Source of the DNA: VRUE01 sp963788975
GTDB taxonomy: Bacteria > Actinomycetota > Thermoleophilia > Solirubrobacterales > 70-9
Direction: 5' to 3'
Assembly (NCBI GenBank): GCA_963788975.1
Contig: CAWBIJ010000004.1
Span: 496,001 to 560,000 of the forward strand
DNA: 64,000 bases
Position numbers and translations under genes: made by a program. Below, one piece after another: positions 26,721-36,398 of this stretch. The number at the start of each line of letters is the position of its first letter. Positions within the stretch are counted from its first letter, which is position 1. The notes under the pieces are model-generated. The model worked only from the letters and a program-made list of their open reading frames with translations, searched no databases and was not told the origin of the DNA.

Positions 26721-26830
26721 AGAGGGAAAGGCACCACCCCCTGCTCAACTTTTTCGGTCGAGGCAGGCAGTCGTCCGCGATCGAAACGGCCGAAAAAGTA
26801 CAAGCCGCAGGGGGTAGTGCCTTTCCCTCT
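26721..26830. repeat. Family-1 nested palindromic element, copy C (inverse orientation)
   Basis: The outer stem is 24 bp (AGAGGGAAAGGCAC then ACCCCCTGC, 26721-26744 with 26807-26830), with one C-A mismatch on the plus strand that becomes a G-U pair on the minus strand. The internal loop is TCA opposite ACAAGCC, the inner stem ACTTTTTCGG (26748-26757 with 26790-26799), and the centre, read on the minus strand, contains CGCGGACGACTGCCT. It starts 2 bases after the comF stop and ends 55 bases before the hpf start. Confidence 0.85.
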
Positions 26831-26832
26831 CC

Positions 26833-27486
26833 TCACAGGCGGCGGGCAAAGGTGATCGCCACGACGCGCACAGCGCCGTGCGTTCGGAGAGCTGCTGCGC
26901 AGGACGAAAGCGTTGCGCCAGTGGTCAGCACGTCATCGACGAGGAGGACGCTGCGGGGGACGGGGCCTCTGACCTGGATCTGGGGTGGGTGGCCGATGCG
27001 TTGGGCGCGGCGCTTGCCGACCTGGCGGCCCCCGCCTCGGCGGGTGAGGCAGGGCGTCAGTGGGCTCTGCAAGCGAGTGGCGAGGGCCTTTGCGATCTCG
27101 GCGGCTGGGTCGAAGCCGCGCCGAATTGAGCGGAGCGTGGCGGTCGGGACTGGGACGATCGCGCCGCTAAGCAGGTGCGCCGGGGCGAGCCAGTGGATCC
27201 GGTCGGCCATCAGGTCCACGACCGGAAGCAGTTGACGGAACTTGAGCGCGGCGACCAGGTCGCGGGCGACGCCCTCGTGCGGTGCCGAAGACCAGGCACG
27301 GTCGAGGCCAGGGGGACCGGCGCCGGTCAACGGCGACACGGCCGCCAGGCGCCGGCCGCAACGGGTGCAGACAACTGCCTCGGGACGACAGGAGCGTCCG
27401 CAGGCCGCGCAGAGCGGCGGGACGAGGCTGGCGGCGACGGCGTGCAGTGCCTTCACGGCCCGATCCTCTGGGCCGCCGGCGCACAC
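26833..27486 (-). CDS. ComF-family phosphoribosyltransferase
   Basis: The 217-residue protein has an N-terminal zinc-binding cluster (CAACGRSC... VCTRCG) and a C-terminal PRPP-binding loop, VLLVDDVLTTGATLSSCA, of the type I phosphoribosyltransferase fold. ALKFRQLLPVVDLMADRI and GFDPAAEIAKALA are ComF motifs. In competent bacteria ComF helps DNA uptake; the role elsewhere is unknown. Length is normal. The start used (27486) leaves a 26-base gap to the nucleotidyltransferase gene. Its stop adjoins the palindromic element. Confidence 0.9.
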   Translation of the reverse strand: MCAGGPEDRAVKALHAVAASLVPPLCAACGRSCRPEAVVCTRCGRRLAAVSPLTGAGPPGLDRAWSSAPHEGVARDLVAALKFRQLLPVVDLMADRIHWLAPAHLLSGAIVPVPTATLRSIRRGFDPAAEIAKALATRLQSPLTPCLTRRGGGRQVGKRRAQRIGHPPQIQVRGPVPRSVLLVDDVLTTGATLSSCAAALRTHGAVRVVAITFARRL

Positions 27487-27512
27487 GTGGCGCGCGCAAT
27501 GTCAATTTTCTG

Positions 27513-28529
27513 TCAGGACTCGGCGCGGTCGATGCGACCGGCGATGCCGCCGGCGAGGATCGCACCCGCGGGCAGCTCCGCCCCCGCAAGCAGGATCGAG
27601 TCGCGCACCCAGGCGCCGGCGCCGACCCGGCAGCCGTCGCCGACGATCGCCGGCCCCTGGATCCGTGCGCCCGCGCCAAGCTCGACTCCGGCGCCGATCA
27701 GCGCCGGCCCCTCGACCTCAGCGTCCTCCAGTGGCACGGCGGAACGGATGCCCGGAGCCACCTCCGGTGCGCCCGCGTCGACGGCGACGGCGCCCCCGAG
27801 AGCATCGAAGTTGCTCTGCCGCAGCTCCTCGAGGTTGCCGATGTCGTTCCAGTAGGCGTCGATCTCATGCGAGTAGAAGGGCACGTCGTTCTCGAGCAGC
27901 GCCGGGAAGACATCCATCGCCCAGTCGGCGAAGCCTTGAGGGTCGTCGGCACTCGCCGCCTTGCTCGTCCCCGGCGCCGGGAAGAAGTCATAGACCTCGG
28001 CCCGGAACATGTAGATGCAGGTGTTGGCGATGTCGGAGAGTGCCTCGGCTGGCTCGGGCTTCTCCTGGAAGCCCTGGATGCGCCCGTCTGCAGCGGCAAT
28101 CACGACCCCGAACTCGCTGGTGTCGGTGACCCGCTTGGTCGCAACGGTCGCCAGCCCGTCGTGGGACTCGTGGAACTCGCGCATCGCCGTCAGGTCGATG
28201 TCGGTGAGCGCGTCGCCCGCGATCACCAGGAACGAGTCGCCGAGGAAATCGGCGACGTTGCGAACGCCGCCGGCGGTCCCCAGCAGCTGCTCCTCATAGC
28301 TGTAGGACAGCTTCAGGCCGAACTCGGAGCCATCGCCGAAACGGCCTTCGATCGTCTCCGGGAACCAGTGCAGGTTGGCGATCGTCTCGGTGAAGCCGTG
28401 GCGAGCGAGAAGGCGCAGGCCGTGCTCCATCACCGGCCGGTTGAGGACCGGCGCCATCGGCTTCGGGATGCCGTAGGTGATCGGCCGCAGCCGGGTGCCC
28501 AGCCCGGCTGCCAGGACCATTGCCTTCAT
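27513..28529 (-). CDS. Sugar-phosphate nucleotidyltransferase with left-handed beta-helix tail
   Basis: The 338-residue enzyme would make an NDP-sugar. The N-terminal domain begins MKAMVLAAGLGTRLRPITYGIPKPM, the pyrophosphorylase signature. LGTAGGVRN and VIAGDALTDIDLT follow, the latter with the metal-binding aspartate. From about residue 245 there are hexapeptide-like repeats (VEGPALIGAGVELGAGARIQGPAIVGDG) forming a beta-helix. It resembles mannose-1-phosphate guanylyltransferases and glucose-1-phosphate thymidylyltransferases, so the nucleotide is uncertain. A second enzyme of the same type lies at 31010-31987. Confidence 0.87.
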   Translation of the reverse strand: MKAMVLAAGLGTRLRPITYGIPKPMAPVLNRPVMEHGLRLLARHGFTETIANLHWFPETIEGRFGDGSEFGLKLSYSYEEQLLGTAGGVRNVADFLGDSFLVIAGDALTDIDLTAMREFHESHDGLATVATKRVTDTSEFGVVIAAADGRIQGFQEKPEPAEALSDIANTCIYMFRAEVYDFFPAPGTSKAASADDPQGFADWAMDVFPALLENDVPFYSHEIDAYWNDIGNLEELRQSNFDALGGAVAVDAGAPEVAPGIRSAVPLEDAEVEGPALIGAGVELGAGARIQGPAIVGDGCRVGAGAWVRDSILLAGAELPAGAILAGGIAGRIDRAES

Positions 28530-28539
28530 GGCTGATTGA

Positions 28540-29958
<1,419 letters not shown>

Positions 29959-30023
29959 CGGTTCCTTTCTCGGTCCTTTTCGCGTTGGTGCCCGGCGAAG
30001 GATACGGAGATGATGAGAATGAC

Positions 30024-31010
30024 TCAGGGACGCCCGAGCGCAGCCTTGAGCTCGTCGATCGCCTCGACCGCGAGGGGATCGACACCGCGGGACTCAGCCA
30101 GCTTCACTGAGACGAGGTCGCCGAGCATCGTCGCCCAGAGCAGGCGAGCGACCCGGCTCTCCCCCTCGGTCTCGATCCGTACTACCCCCGCTTCGCTGGC
30201 CTCGACCGCAGCGGCGGTCAGCTCGAAGCGGTGGCGCTCATGCGGGTGCTGGTCGCGGTCTTCGAGCATCACCGCAGCGAGCCGAGCCCCGGTCGAGGCG
30301 GCACCGGCCCAGCCACAGATCTCGTTGTGGTTAGCCTCGGGCAGCTCGGAGAAAAAGGCAGGGACCTTTGCGTTCTCGTTGACCTGCCCTTTCCAGCGGC
30401 GGGCGGCCGCGATCGTGAGGCCGGCGCCATGGATCACCGGCAGCTTCCCCTCGAGGCGCTCGGCGATCTCACCTGCGCGGGCCTGCAGCTTGCCCGCCTG
30501 CTCGCGCAGGAAGGACGCGGCAGCCTCGATCTCAGCGTCGATACGAGGGGCGGCGCCGGCAAGGGCAGCGACCTGCACGACGCAGGTCAGCGTGTAGGCG
30601 ACCGCGGCGCGCGGAGCCGGCAGCAGGCCGGGCAGTCCGATCACCGGGACCCCGGCGTCGCGCGCCGCCTCCACCAGCTCGCCGCCGGTGCTGGCGACGA
30701 TGCGCTGGGCACCGAGGGCCTCGGCCGCAGCGAAGCAGAGGAGGGTCTCCTCGGTGTCTCCGGAGTAGCTGGAGAAGAGCAGCGTCCAGTCCCGGGTCAC
30801 CCAGCTCGGCAGCTCGTAGCCCCGCACGGTAACCAACGGCTTGACGAGGCGATCACCCAACGCCGCGGCGGCCAGGTCGCCGCCGATGGCCGAGCCGCCC
30901 ATGCCACAGACGATCACTCCGGCCGCGTCGCCCGTCTCGAGCCGGGCGGACTCGACCCGCCAGAGGGCGTCGCGCAAGTGATCCGGAATGGCGAGGATGT
31001 CGTCCAGCAT
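30024..31010 (-). CDS. SIS-domain phosphoglucose/phosphomannose isomerase family protein
   Basis: The 328-residue product (MLDDILAIPDHLRDALWRVES...) has a sugar-isomerase fold: VCGMGGSAIGGDLAAAAL, SSYSGDTEETLLCFAAA, VASTGGELVEAARD and NENAKVPAFFSELPEANHNEI are signatures of the bifunctional archaeal-type glucose/mannose-6-phosphate isomerase. It would supply mannose-6-phosphate for GDP-mannose. ATG at 31010 shares one base with the stop of the upstream nucleotidyltransferase (TGATG), so the longer ORF is rejected. It belongs to the envelope-sugar run. Confidence 0.9.
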   Translation of the reverse strand: MLDDILAIPDHLRDALWRVESARLETGDAAGVIVCGMGGSAIGGDLAAAALGDRLVKPLVTVRGYELPSWVTRDWTLLFSSYSGDTEETLLCFAAAEALGAQRIVASTGGELVEAARDAGVPVIGLPGLLPAPRAAVAYTLTCVVQVAALAGAAPRIDAEIEAAASFLREQAGKLQARAGEIAERLEGKLPVIHGAGLTIAAARRWKGQVNENAKVPAFFSELPEANHNEICGWAGAASTGARLAAVMLEDRDQHPHERHRFELTAAAVEASEAGVVRIETEGESRVARLLWATMLGDLVSVKLAESRGVDPLAVEAIDELKAALGRP

Positions 31011-31987
31011 CAGACAGGCACTCTCGCATCTTGCGCGACCACGGCACCATCGAGCTCCGCTCCGGCCGCGACCTCGACCCCCGCCGCGAGGATCGAGCCG
31101 CGCACGTGGGCGCCTTCCCCGACGGTGCAGCGCTCGAGCAGGACGGATTCGCTCACCTCGGCACCAGCGGCCACCCGGCAGCCCGGCCCGATCACGGCCC
31201 GTGGTCCGACCGCGGCCCCTTCGGCCACCCGTGCCTCGGCCCCAACCCAGAGGCCGGGCGCGGTGGGCGCGACCCGGGTCGCGACACGCCGCTCGAGGAT
31301 GTCCCAGCTCGCCTGCAAATAGCGCTCGGGTGTTCCTATGTCCATCCAGTACCCGTCGAGCCGCAGCCCACACAGGCCGTCGCCAACTAGGCGTGGAAAG
31401 ACGTCGCGCTCGATCGAGACCTCCTCGCCGGCTGGAATCAAATCCAGCACCGAACGGTCGAGCACGTACATCCCGGCGTTGATCGCCCCCGGCGTCCGCT
31501 TCCCCGCCTTCTCCAAGAACTCCAGCACCGCGCCATCCGCACCAGTGCTGACCAGGCCGTAGGCGGAGGCGTCATCGACCGGGTGCAAACCGAGTGTCGC
31601 CCGCGCCCCACGATCGGCATGGAAGGCCAGCAGAGCGCTCAGGTCGAGGTCGGTCAGCACGTCTCCGTTGAGGGCGAGGAAGCGCTTGTCGAGCTCATCG
31701 CCGAGCTGTTCCGCGACGAAACGGATCGCGCCGGCGGTGCCGCGCGGCTCGGGCTCAACGACGCAGCGGACCCGTGCCCCCCACTCTCTCTCCCTGAGCG
31801 TGCCGCGCAAGGCGTCGGGCATGAAGCCACAGGCGAGCACTACGTCGGTCACCCCGTGCCCGGCCAGCCACTCGACCATGTAGGCGAGAAAGGGCCGATC
31901 GACCAGCGTCAGCACCGACTTCGGCACCGACTCGGTCAGGGGGCGCAGGCGAGTCCCTTCGCCCCCGACTAGGACTATCGCCTGCAC
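31010..31987 (-). CDS. NDP-sugar pyrophosphorylase (mannose-1-phosphate guanylyltransferase-like)
   Basis: The 325-residue enzyme starts at GTG 31987 (QAIVLVGGEGTRLRPLTESVPKSVLTLVDRPF). It has RGTAGAIRFVAEQL and LALNGDVLTDLDLS with the catalytic aspartate, and INAGMYVLDRSVLDLIP. A C-terminal beta-helix of hexapeptide repeats (VGAEARVAEGAAVGPRAVIGPGC) is present. Being adjacent to the isomerase and ugd suggests GDP-mannose or another nucleotide sugar for glycan synthesis. GTG is placed 2 bases after the ugd stop; extending upstream would intrude far into ugd. Confidence 0.88.
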   Translation of the reverse strand: MQAIVLVGGEGTRLRPLTESVPKSVLTLVDRPFLAYMVEWLAGHGVTDVVLACGFMPDALRGTLREREWGARVRCVVEPEPRGTAGAIRFVAEQLGDELDKRFLALNGDVLTDLDLSALLAFHADRGARATLGLHPVDDASAYGLVSTGADGAVLEFLEKAGKRTPGAINAGMYVLDRSVLDLIPAGEEVSIERDVFPRLVGDGLCGLRLDGYWMDIGTPERYLQASWDILERRVATRVAPTAPGLWVGAEARVAEGAAVGPRAVIGPGCRVAAGAEVSESVLLERCTVGEGAHVRGSILAAGVEVAAGAELDGAVVAQDARVPV

Positions 31988-31989
31988 GG

Positions 31990-33303
31990 CTAGTCCGTCG
32001 TGCCTGCGGCCACGGGCTCTTCGATCGCCCGCCCGATCCCCTCGTACTCGAAGCCGGCGCTCCTGAGCTGGTTCGCGTCGAGGAAGTTGCGCCCGTCGAC
32101 GAGCAACGGCCGCGCCATTCGCGTCGCCGCCTCGCTCCAATCGAGCTCGGCGAACTCGGACCACTCCGTGACGAGGACCGCCGCATCAGCACCCTCGAGG
32201 GCGTCGAGTGCCGACTCGCGGAACTCGACCTCACCGAGCATTTCCCGGGCTGTTCCGGCGGCGACTGGGTCGTAGGCGACGACTTTGGCCCCCTCGCCTT
32301 CAAGCCGCGCCGCCAGCACCAGGCTCGATGCCTCGCGCATGTCGTCGGTGTCGGGCTTGAAGGCGAGGCCGAGCAGCGCCACCCGCTTGCCCAGTAGCGG
32401 CCCGAGGTGCCGCTGCAGCTTGCCGACCACTCGCCGCTTCTGCAGCTCGTTCACCTCGATCACGGCGTTGAGCAGCTGGAAGTGATAGCCGCTGTTCCCG
32501 GCCAGCATCTTCAGCGCGCTGACGTCCTTGGGGAAGCACGAGCCGCCGTACCCGATCCCGGCCCGTAGGAAGGAGGCGCCGATGCGCTGGTCGAGACCCA
32601 TCCCGCGCGCCACCTCGGCGACGTCAGCGCCGACCTCCTCGCAGACGTTGGCGATCTCGTTGACGAAGGAGATCTTGGTCGCGAGGAAGGCGTTGGAGGC
32701 GAGCTTGATCATCTCGGCGCTGGCCACGTCGGTGCGCACGATCTCGCCGCCCAGGGGCTCGTAGAGCCGGGCGACGGCGTCACCGGCCGCTTCGTTGCCC
32801 GAGTCAGCGCCAATCACGACGCGGTCGGGATGCATGAAGTCCTCGACCGCGGACCCCTCCTTGAGGAACTCGGGGCAGGAGACGTAGGCGAGGCCCGGCA
32901 GGTCGCGACGAATCGATTCTCCGGTTCCCGCTGGCACAGTGCTCTTCATGATCAGGACGTGCTCGCCGTCGGCACGCAGGTCGCTGACTACCGAGCGGAC
33001 CCGGGAGAGGTCCGCATCGCCGGAATGGGTCGGCGGCGTGTCGACGCTGACGAACAGCAGCCGTGCGGCACCGAGCAGCTCGCCCATGTCGGTGGTGAAG
33101 GTGAGGCGCTCAGCGTTGCGCTTAAGCAGTGCCTCCAGGCCAGGCTCGTGGATCGTCGTCTCGCCGCGCGAAAGCGCCTCGACCTTCTCGGCGACGATGT
33201 CACGTGCCACGACCTTGTGCCCAAGCTCGGCGAAGCAGGCGGCGGTGACCAGCCCGACCCAGCCGACACCGATCACGCCGATCGGCTCTCTGTCTCCATT
33301 CAT
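31990..33303 (-). CDS. ugd: UDP-glucose 6-dehydrogenase
   Basis: The 437-residue NAD-dependent enzyme oxidises UDP-glucose to UDP-glucuronate, a precursor of acidic polysaccharides. The N-terminal Rossmann motif is GVIGVGWVGLVTAACFAELGH. KSTVPAGTGES and SCPEFLKEGSAVEDFMHPDR follow. The catalytic cysteine is Cys256 in GYGGSCFPKD, and the C-terminal domain has LGLAFKPDTDDMREASS. All are as in the UGD/ManD family, and a UDP-ManNAc dehydrogenase cannot be fully excluded. It overlaps the LCP gene by 4 bp (ATGA). Confidence 0.92.
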   Translation of the reverse strand: MNGDREPIGVIGVGWVGLVTAACFAELGHKVVARDIVAEKVEALSRGETTIHEPGLEALLKRNAERLTFTTDMGELLGAARLLFVSVDTPPTHSGDADLSRVRSVVSDLRADGEHVLIMKSTVPAGTGESIRRDLPGLAYVSCPEFLKEGSAVEDFMHPDRVVIGADSGNEAAGDAVARLYEPLGGEIVRTDVASAEMIKLASNAFLATKISFVNEIANVCEEVGADVAEVARGMGLDQRIGASFLRAGIGYGGSCFPKDVSALKMLAGNSGYHFQLLNAVIEVNELQKRRVVGKLQRHLGPLLGKRVALLGLAFKPDTDDMREASSLVLAARLEGEGAKVVAYDPVAAGTAREMLGEVEFRESALDALEGADAAVLVTEWSEFAELDWSEAATRMARPLLVDGRNFLDANQLRSAGFEYEGIGRAIEEPVAAGTTD

Positions 33304-34928
33304 CGCTGTGCTCCTCCGCGTTTTCTTCGCTTCTCGTTGGGAACCTTGACTTGCGCCGAGCGCGCCATGCCGACCATCTGATCGTTGGTCAGCACTCGCA
33401 GCAGGCTATTGGCAATCCAGTAAGTGTTGTCCCCCCTGTGCCAGGCGATAAGCCTGATCCGGTCGCCGTCGAGGAAGATCTCATACTCACGACCGCGGAT
33501 CGTCTGGGTGATGCTGGGGCCGCTGAGGATAGGGGGATCGCTCCATCCCTGAATCCCCTGGACCCCGAAGTAGTGGACGCCGTCGGGGAGTTCCATCGTC
33601 AGCACCATCCGGTAGGCGCCGTGACGGTTGCCGTCGGTGTCCTTGAAGTGGTAGACGCGGGGGTCCTGGACGTGCAGTTCGGGATTGCTTTCCACGTACG
33701 CGGCGCCGGGCGGCAGCCGGGTCGGGTAGAAGACCGGAAAGCCGTGGCTGACCTTGCGGGCCACGATCTTCGCCTCCAGCTCGCTGGCTTCGCCGGCCGC
33801 GACCAAGCCGTCGTCCCCCGGCGGCTTCGCCTTCACCCGCGGCTTCGCCTTCGGCTTTCGCCTGCCGCCCTTGCCCCCGCCCTTCTTGCCCTTCCCCTTC
33901 GAGCGGGACTCCCCGTCTTCTTCGTCGAGCGAGCCGCGCGGACCGCCGCTCGCTTCGATCCCGAGGAATTGGTCGACCGCGCCCTGGATCGCTTCCGGCG
34001 TCGAGTAGACGAAGCTCGGCCCCAGTTCGGCCGGGAAGTCGACCTCGTTGATCCTCGCGTTGCGCGAGGCGATGAACAGCTTCATCACCTCGAGCATCGC
34101 CTCGGTGTCGCTGATGTCCGAGGTCGTGTAGCGGGTGAAGATGTCGATCAGCTCGTTGCGTCCCAGGACCAAGTCCTCGACCGGGACGCGCTGGCGCGCG
34201 GCGCTGAGGAAATCCTGCTGGCGCGCCGCCCGCACCAGGTCGGTGTCGGTGTGCCGGAAGCGCACGTACTCGAGCGCCCTTTTCCCGCACATCAGCTGGT
34301 AGCCCGGCTGCACGTTGATCTCGGCGTACTGTTCAGAGGATTCCTCGTTGGAGTGGTAGTAGCGGCGGTCGATGTCGACGTAGACGCAGCCGATCGCGTA
34401 GACGGCGCGGACAAAGCCGAGATAGTCGACGTTGACGACGTGGTTGATCGGCAGGCCGGTCAATTCCTTCACCACCCGTAGGGTCAGTTTCGGACCGCCG
34501 TAGGCGAAGGCGGCGGAGAACTTTTCGGTGCCATTGCCGGGGATTTCGACCTTGAGGTCACGCGGGATCGACATCAGCGCGATCGCGTCGTTGTCGGGGT
34601 CGAGGCGGAGCAGGATCGTGGTGTCGGAGCGGCCAGGGTCTTCCGGTTCGCTCGCTCGCTTGTCGGAGCCGAGGATGAGGATGTTCTGCGGTTCGCCACC
34701 ATTCGTGTTGGCGAGGAAGCGGTCGACTTTGTTGCGCAGCACGTCGTTGTGGGAAAGGGCGTCGGCGATGCTGCCCACGTAGAGCAGGATGCTGGTCGCG
34801 GTCGCCGCCGCCATCACCGAGACGATTACCGCGGAGCCGAGCGTGAAGCGCCACCAGTAGCGCTTCGGCTTCGGCGGCGGCTCATGGTCGCCGGAAGGCG
34901 GCGGCTTTTTGAAAGCCGGCTCGATCAC
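33300..34928 (-). CDS. LytR-CpsA-Psr (LCP) family cell-wall ligase
   Basis: The 542-residue protein has a cytoplasmic proline-rich tail, one membrane segment (about residues 28-52), and an extracellular LCP domain: NILILGSDKRA, RSDTTILLRLD, MSIPRDLKVEIPG, FAYGGPKLTLRVVKELTGLPINHVV and RALEYVRFRHTDTDLVR with catalytic arginines. LCP enzymes move glycopolymers from undecaprenyl phosphate to peptidoglycan. A lysine/glycine-rich linker (about 355-395) leads to an extra C-terminal domain of about 150 residues that I do not recognise. GTG at 34928, 4 bases after the M20 stop, fits the operon better than the longer ORF. Confidence 0.9.
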   Translation of the reverse strand: MIEPAFKKPPPSGDHEPPPKPKRYWWRFTLGSAVIVSVMAAATATSILLYVGSIADALSHNDVLRNKVDRFLANTNGGEPQNILILGSDKRASEPEDPGRSDTTILLRLDPDNDAIALMSIPRDLKVEIPGNGTEKFSAAFAYGGPKLTLRVVKELTGLPINHVVNVDYLGFVRAVYAIGCVYVDIDRRYYHSNEESSEQYAEINVQPGYQLMCGKRALEYVRFRHTDTDLVRAARQQDFLSAARQRVPVEDLVLGRNELIDIFTRYTTSDISDTEAMLEVMKLFIASRNARINEVDFPAELGPSFVYSTPEAIQGAVDQFLGIEASGGPRGSLDEEDGESRSKGKGKKGGGKGGRRKPKAKPRVKAKPPGDDGLVAAGEASELEAKIVARKVSHGFPVFYPTRLPPGAAYVESNPELHVQDPRVYHFKDTDGNRHGAYRMVLTMELPDGVHYFGVQGIQGWSDPPILSGPSITQTIRGREYEIFLDGDRIRLIAWHRGDNTYWIANSLLRVLTNDQMVGMARSAQVKVPNEKRRKRGGAQR

Positions 34929-34932
34929 CGGC

Positions 34933-36021
34933 TCAGCCCTCCAGCTGCGCCGGGACCGAGCGCAGGAACGACTCCAGCGTCTGCCGGTAGGTCTCCAGTG
35001 AGGAGATCGAGACCCACTCCCCTGGCCCATGGTGCCCTGCTCCGGTCGGGCCGAACTCGACCGCCGGCACCCCGAGCCGGAGGAAGGAGACCGCGTCTGA
35101 GGCGCCGTCGCGACCGACGCTCATCGGCTCGCCGTCGTGATGCGCCCGGGCTGCCTCGCTCAGCGCCCGCACATAGGGCAGGTCGCGGTCGACGACCGCC
35201 GGCGGCCGCGTGAAAAGCGCCTCGACGGTCGCGTCGGGGAGCGAGCGAACCTGCTCCAGCACCTCGGCCGGGTCCTGGTCGGGCAGGTAGCGGATGTCGA
35301 CGTCGATCGCGCATCGGTCAGGCACCTTGTTGAGCGCGTCCCCGCCCCAGATGCGGCCGAGGTTGATCGAGGGGCGGTCGAACAGCTCCGAGCTGTGCCG
35401 GGCGAACGGTAGCGACTCGATGCTGCGGAAAACGTCGTGTGCCTTCAGCACCGCGTTGTCGCCCAGCCAGGGCGTGGCCCCGTGCGCGGCTGTGCCACTC
35501 ACCTGCAACCGCAAAGCCAGCACGCCCTTGGCCTCAACACCGATGTGGAGGTCGGTCGGCTCGCCGGTGATCGCGAAGTCGCCGAGGAAGCCGCTGTCGA
35601 CGAGGTGGTCGCTGCCCCGCTCGGCTTCCTCCTCGGACTCCTCGTCGCCGACGATCCCGAGCCGCACCCGCACCTGCTCCTGGTCGCGCATCGCCGCGGT
35701 CGTCACCAGCATCGCCGCCAGCGCACCCTTCATGTCATAGGCGCCCCGCCCATAGAGCCGATCCCCCTCAACCTTGGGCTCAAACTGCTCCGCCAGCCCC
35801 GGCACGACATCAAGGTGCCCGTGCAGGACCACGGTCGGCGCCTTCTCCGGCCCCACCTCGGCCCGCAGCACCGGCAACCCCCGCACCTCATCAGCAGCCG
35901 CCTCGATCCCCCGCGCCTCGAGCCAGCCCTTGACGAAGCCGGCAGCTTCCAGCACCCCTTCCGGCTCGGCGGTGTCATAGCCGATCAACCGAGTCGCAAG
36001 CGCAACCAGCTCCTCGCTCAT
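34933..36021 (-). CDS. M20 family metallopeptidase (ArgE/DapE-like)
   Basis: The 362-residue enzyme would hydrolyse an N-acyl amino acid or dipeptide. Zinc-ligand motifs are VLHGHLDVVPG, YGRGAYDMKGALAAML and VGDEESEEEAERGSDHLV. A dimerisation lid (VSGTAAHGATPWLGDNAV) and C-terminal FGPTGAGHHGPGEWV with the last histidine follow. ATG at 36021 has AAGGGA seven bases upstream. The substrate is not clear: ArgE, DapE and carboxypeptidase G2 all share these motifs. The 5' leader of its transcript holds family-2 element copy 1, ending just before the RBS. Confidence 0.88.
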   Translation of the reverse strand: MSEELVALATRLIGYDTAEPEGVLEAAGFVKGWLEARGIEAAADEVRGLPVLRAEVGPEKAPTVVLHGHLDVVPGLAEQFEPKVEGDRLYGRGAYDMKGALAAMLVTTAAMRDQEQVRVRLGIVGDEESEEEAERGSDHLVDSGFLGDFAITGEPTDLHIGVEAKGVLALRLQVSGTAAHGATPWLGDNAVLKAHDVFRSIESLPFARHSSELFDRPSINLGRIWGGDALNKVPDRCAIDVDIRYLPDQDPAEVLEQVRSLPDATVEALFTRPPAVVDRDLPYVRALSEAARAHHDGEPMSVGRDGASDAVSFLRLGVPAVEFGPTGAGHHGPGEWVSISSLETYRQTLESFLRSVPAQLEG

Positions 36022-36037
36022 CTGGAGTCCCTTCTGC

Positions 36038-36184
36038 GAGGGGTCCGGTCGACCTGTGCGGAAATTGCGTCGCACGGCCCTTCGGGCCTTAGCGCCCGAG
36101 TTTCTGCGCGGCTCCGCCGCGCATTAGACAGATTGCATATCGCCGCCTTCGGCGACATTTCCGCACAGGCCGACCGGACCCCTC
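36038..36184. repeat. Family-2 multi-hairpin palindromic element, copy 1
   Basis: The outer stem is 28 bp (GAGGGGTCCGGTCG then CCTGTGCGGAAAT, 36038-36065 with 36157-36184, one A-C mismatch at 36052/36170). It encloses three hairpins: GGCCC/GGGCC (36076-36088), GCGCGGC/GCCGCGC (36106-36122) and CGCCG/CGGCG (36141-36154). AGATTGCATATCGCCG lies at 36130-36145. The inner part matches copy 2 on the other strand, while the outer stem does not. It occupies much of the gap between atpC and the M20 gene, ending 17 bases before the M20 start codon. Confidence 0.85.
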
Positions 36185-36246
36185 CCGTCAGCGAACTCCA
36201 CTGGCTCGGGGTGGGGAGACTGGATAGCCCTCGACGAACGCTCGTG

Positions 36247-36397
36247 GGGGGCGCACCGATATCCCTTCGATGGAATATCGCCGAAGGCGGCGATATGCAA
36301 TCTGATGATTGCGCGGCCGTAGGCCGCGCCCGAGATTCGGAGCTAAGCGCGAAGCGCGTGCGACTCAATTCCAGCGAAGGGATATCGGTGCGCCCCC
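36247..36397. repeat. Family-2 multi-hairpin palindromic element, copy 2 (inverted)
   Basis: The outer stem is a 23-bp perfect repeat (GGGGGCGCACCGATATCCC then TTCG, 36247-36269 with 36375-36397), then one mismatch, then TGGAAT pairing. Read on the minus strand, the core repeats copy 1: hairpin GCGC-TT-CGCGC, a hairpin with GCGCGGCC/GGCCGCGC, and the third with CGCCG/CGGCG next to AGATTGCATATCGCCG (plus 36288-36304). Arms 1 and 2 differ from copy 1 but still pair. The right end lies one base before the atpC stop codon. Bases 36185-36246 between the copies show nothing else. Confidence 0.85.
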
Positions 36398-36398
36398 G

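Noticed and set aside
26666..26836. N-terminal extension of hpf through the palindromic element
   Set aside because: AAGGAGG before ATG 26665 and the conserved HPF N-terminus fix the start; the extension merely translates the hairpin.
29959..30023. Possible SAH or SAM riboswitch before ahcY
   Set aside because: The leader is only 65 bases and shows no conserved core or stem arrangement.
36038..36397. CRISPR-like or tandem repeat in the atpC-M20 gap
   Set aside because: There are only two copies, inverted, with internal hairpins and no spacer-repeat periodicity.
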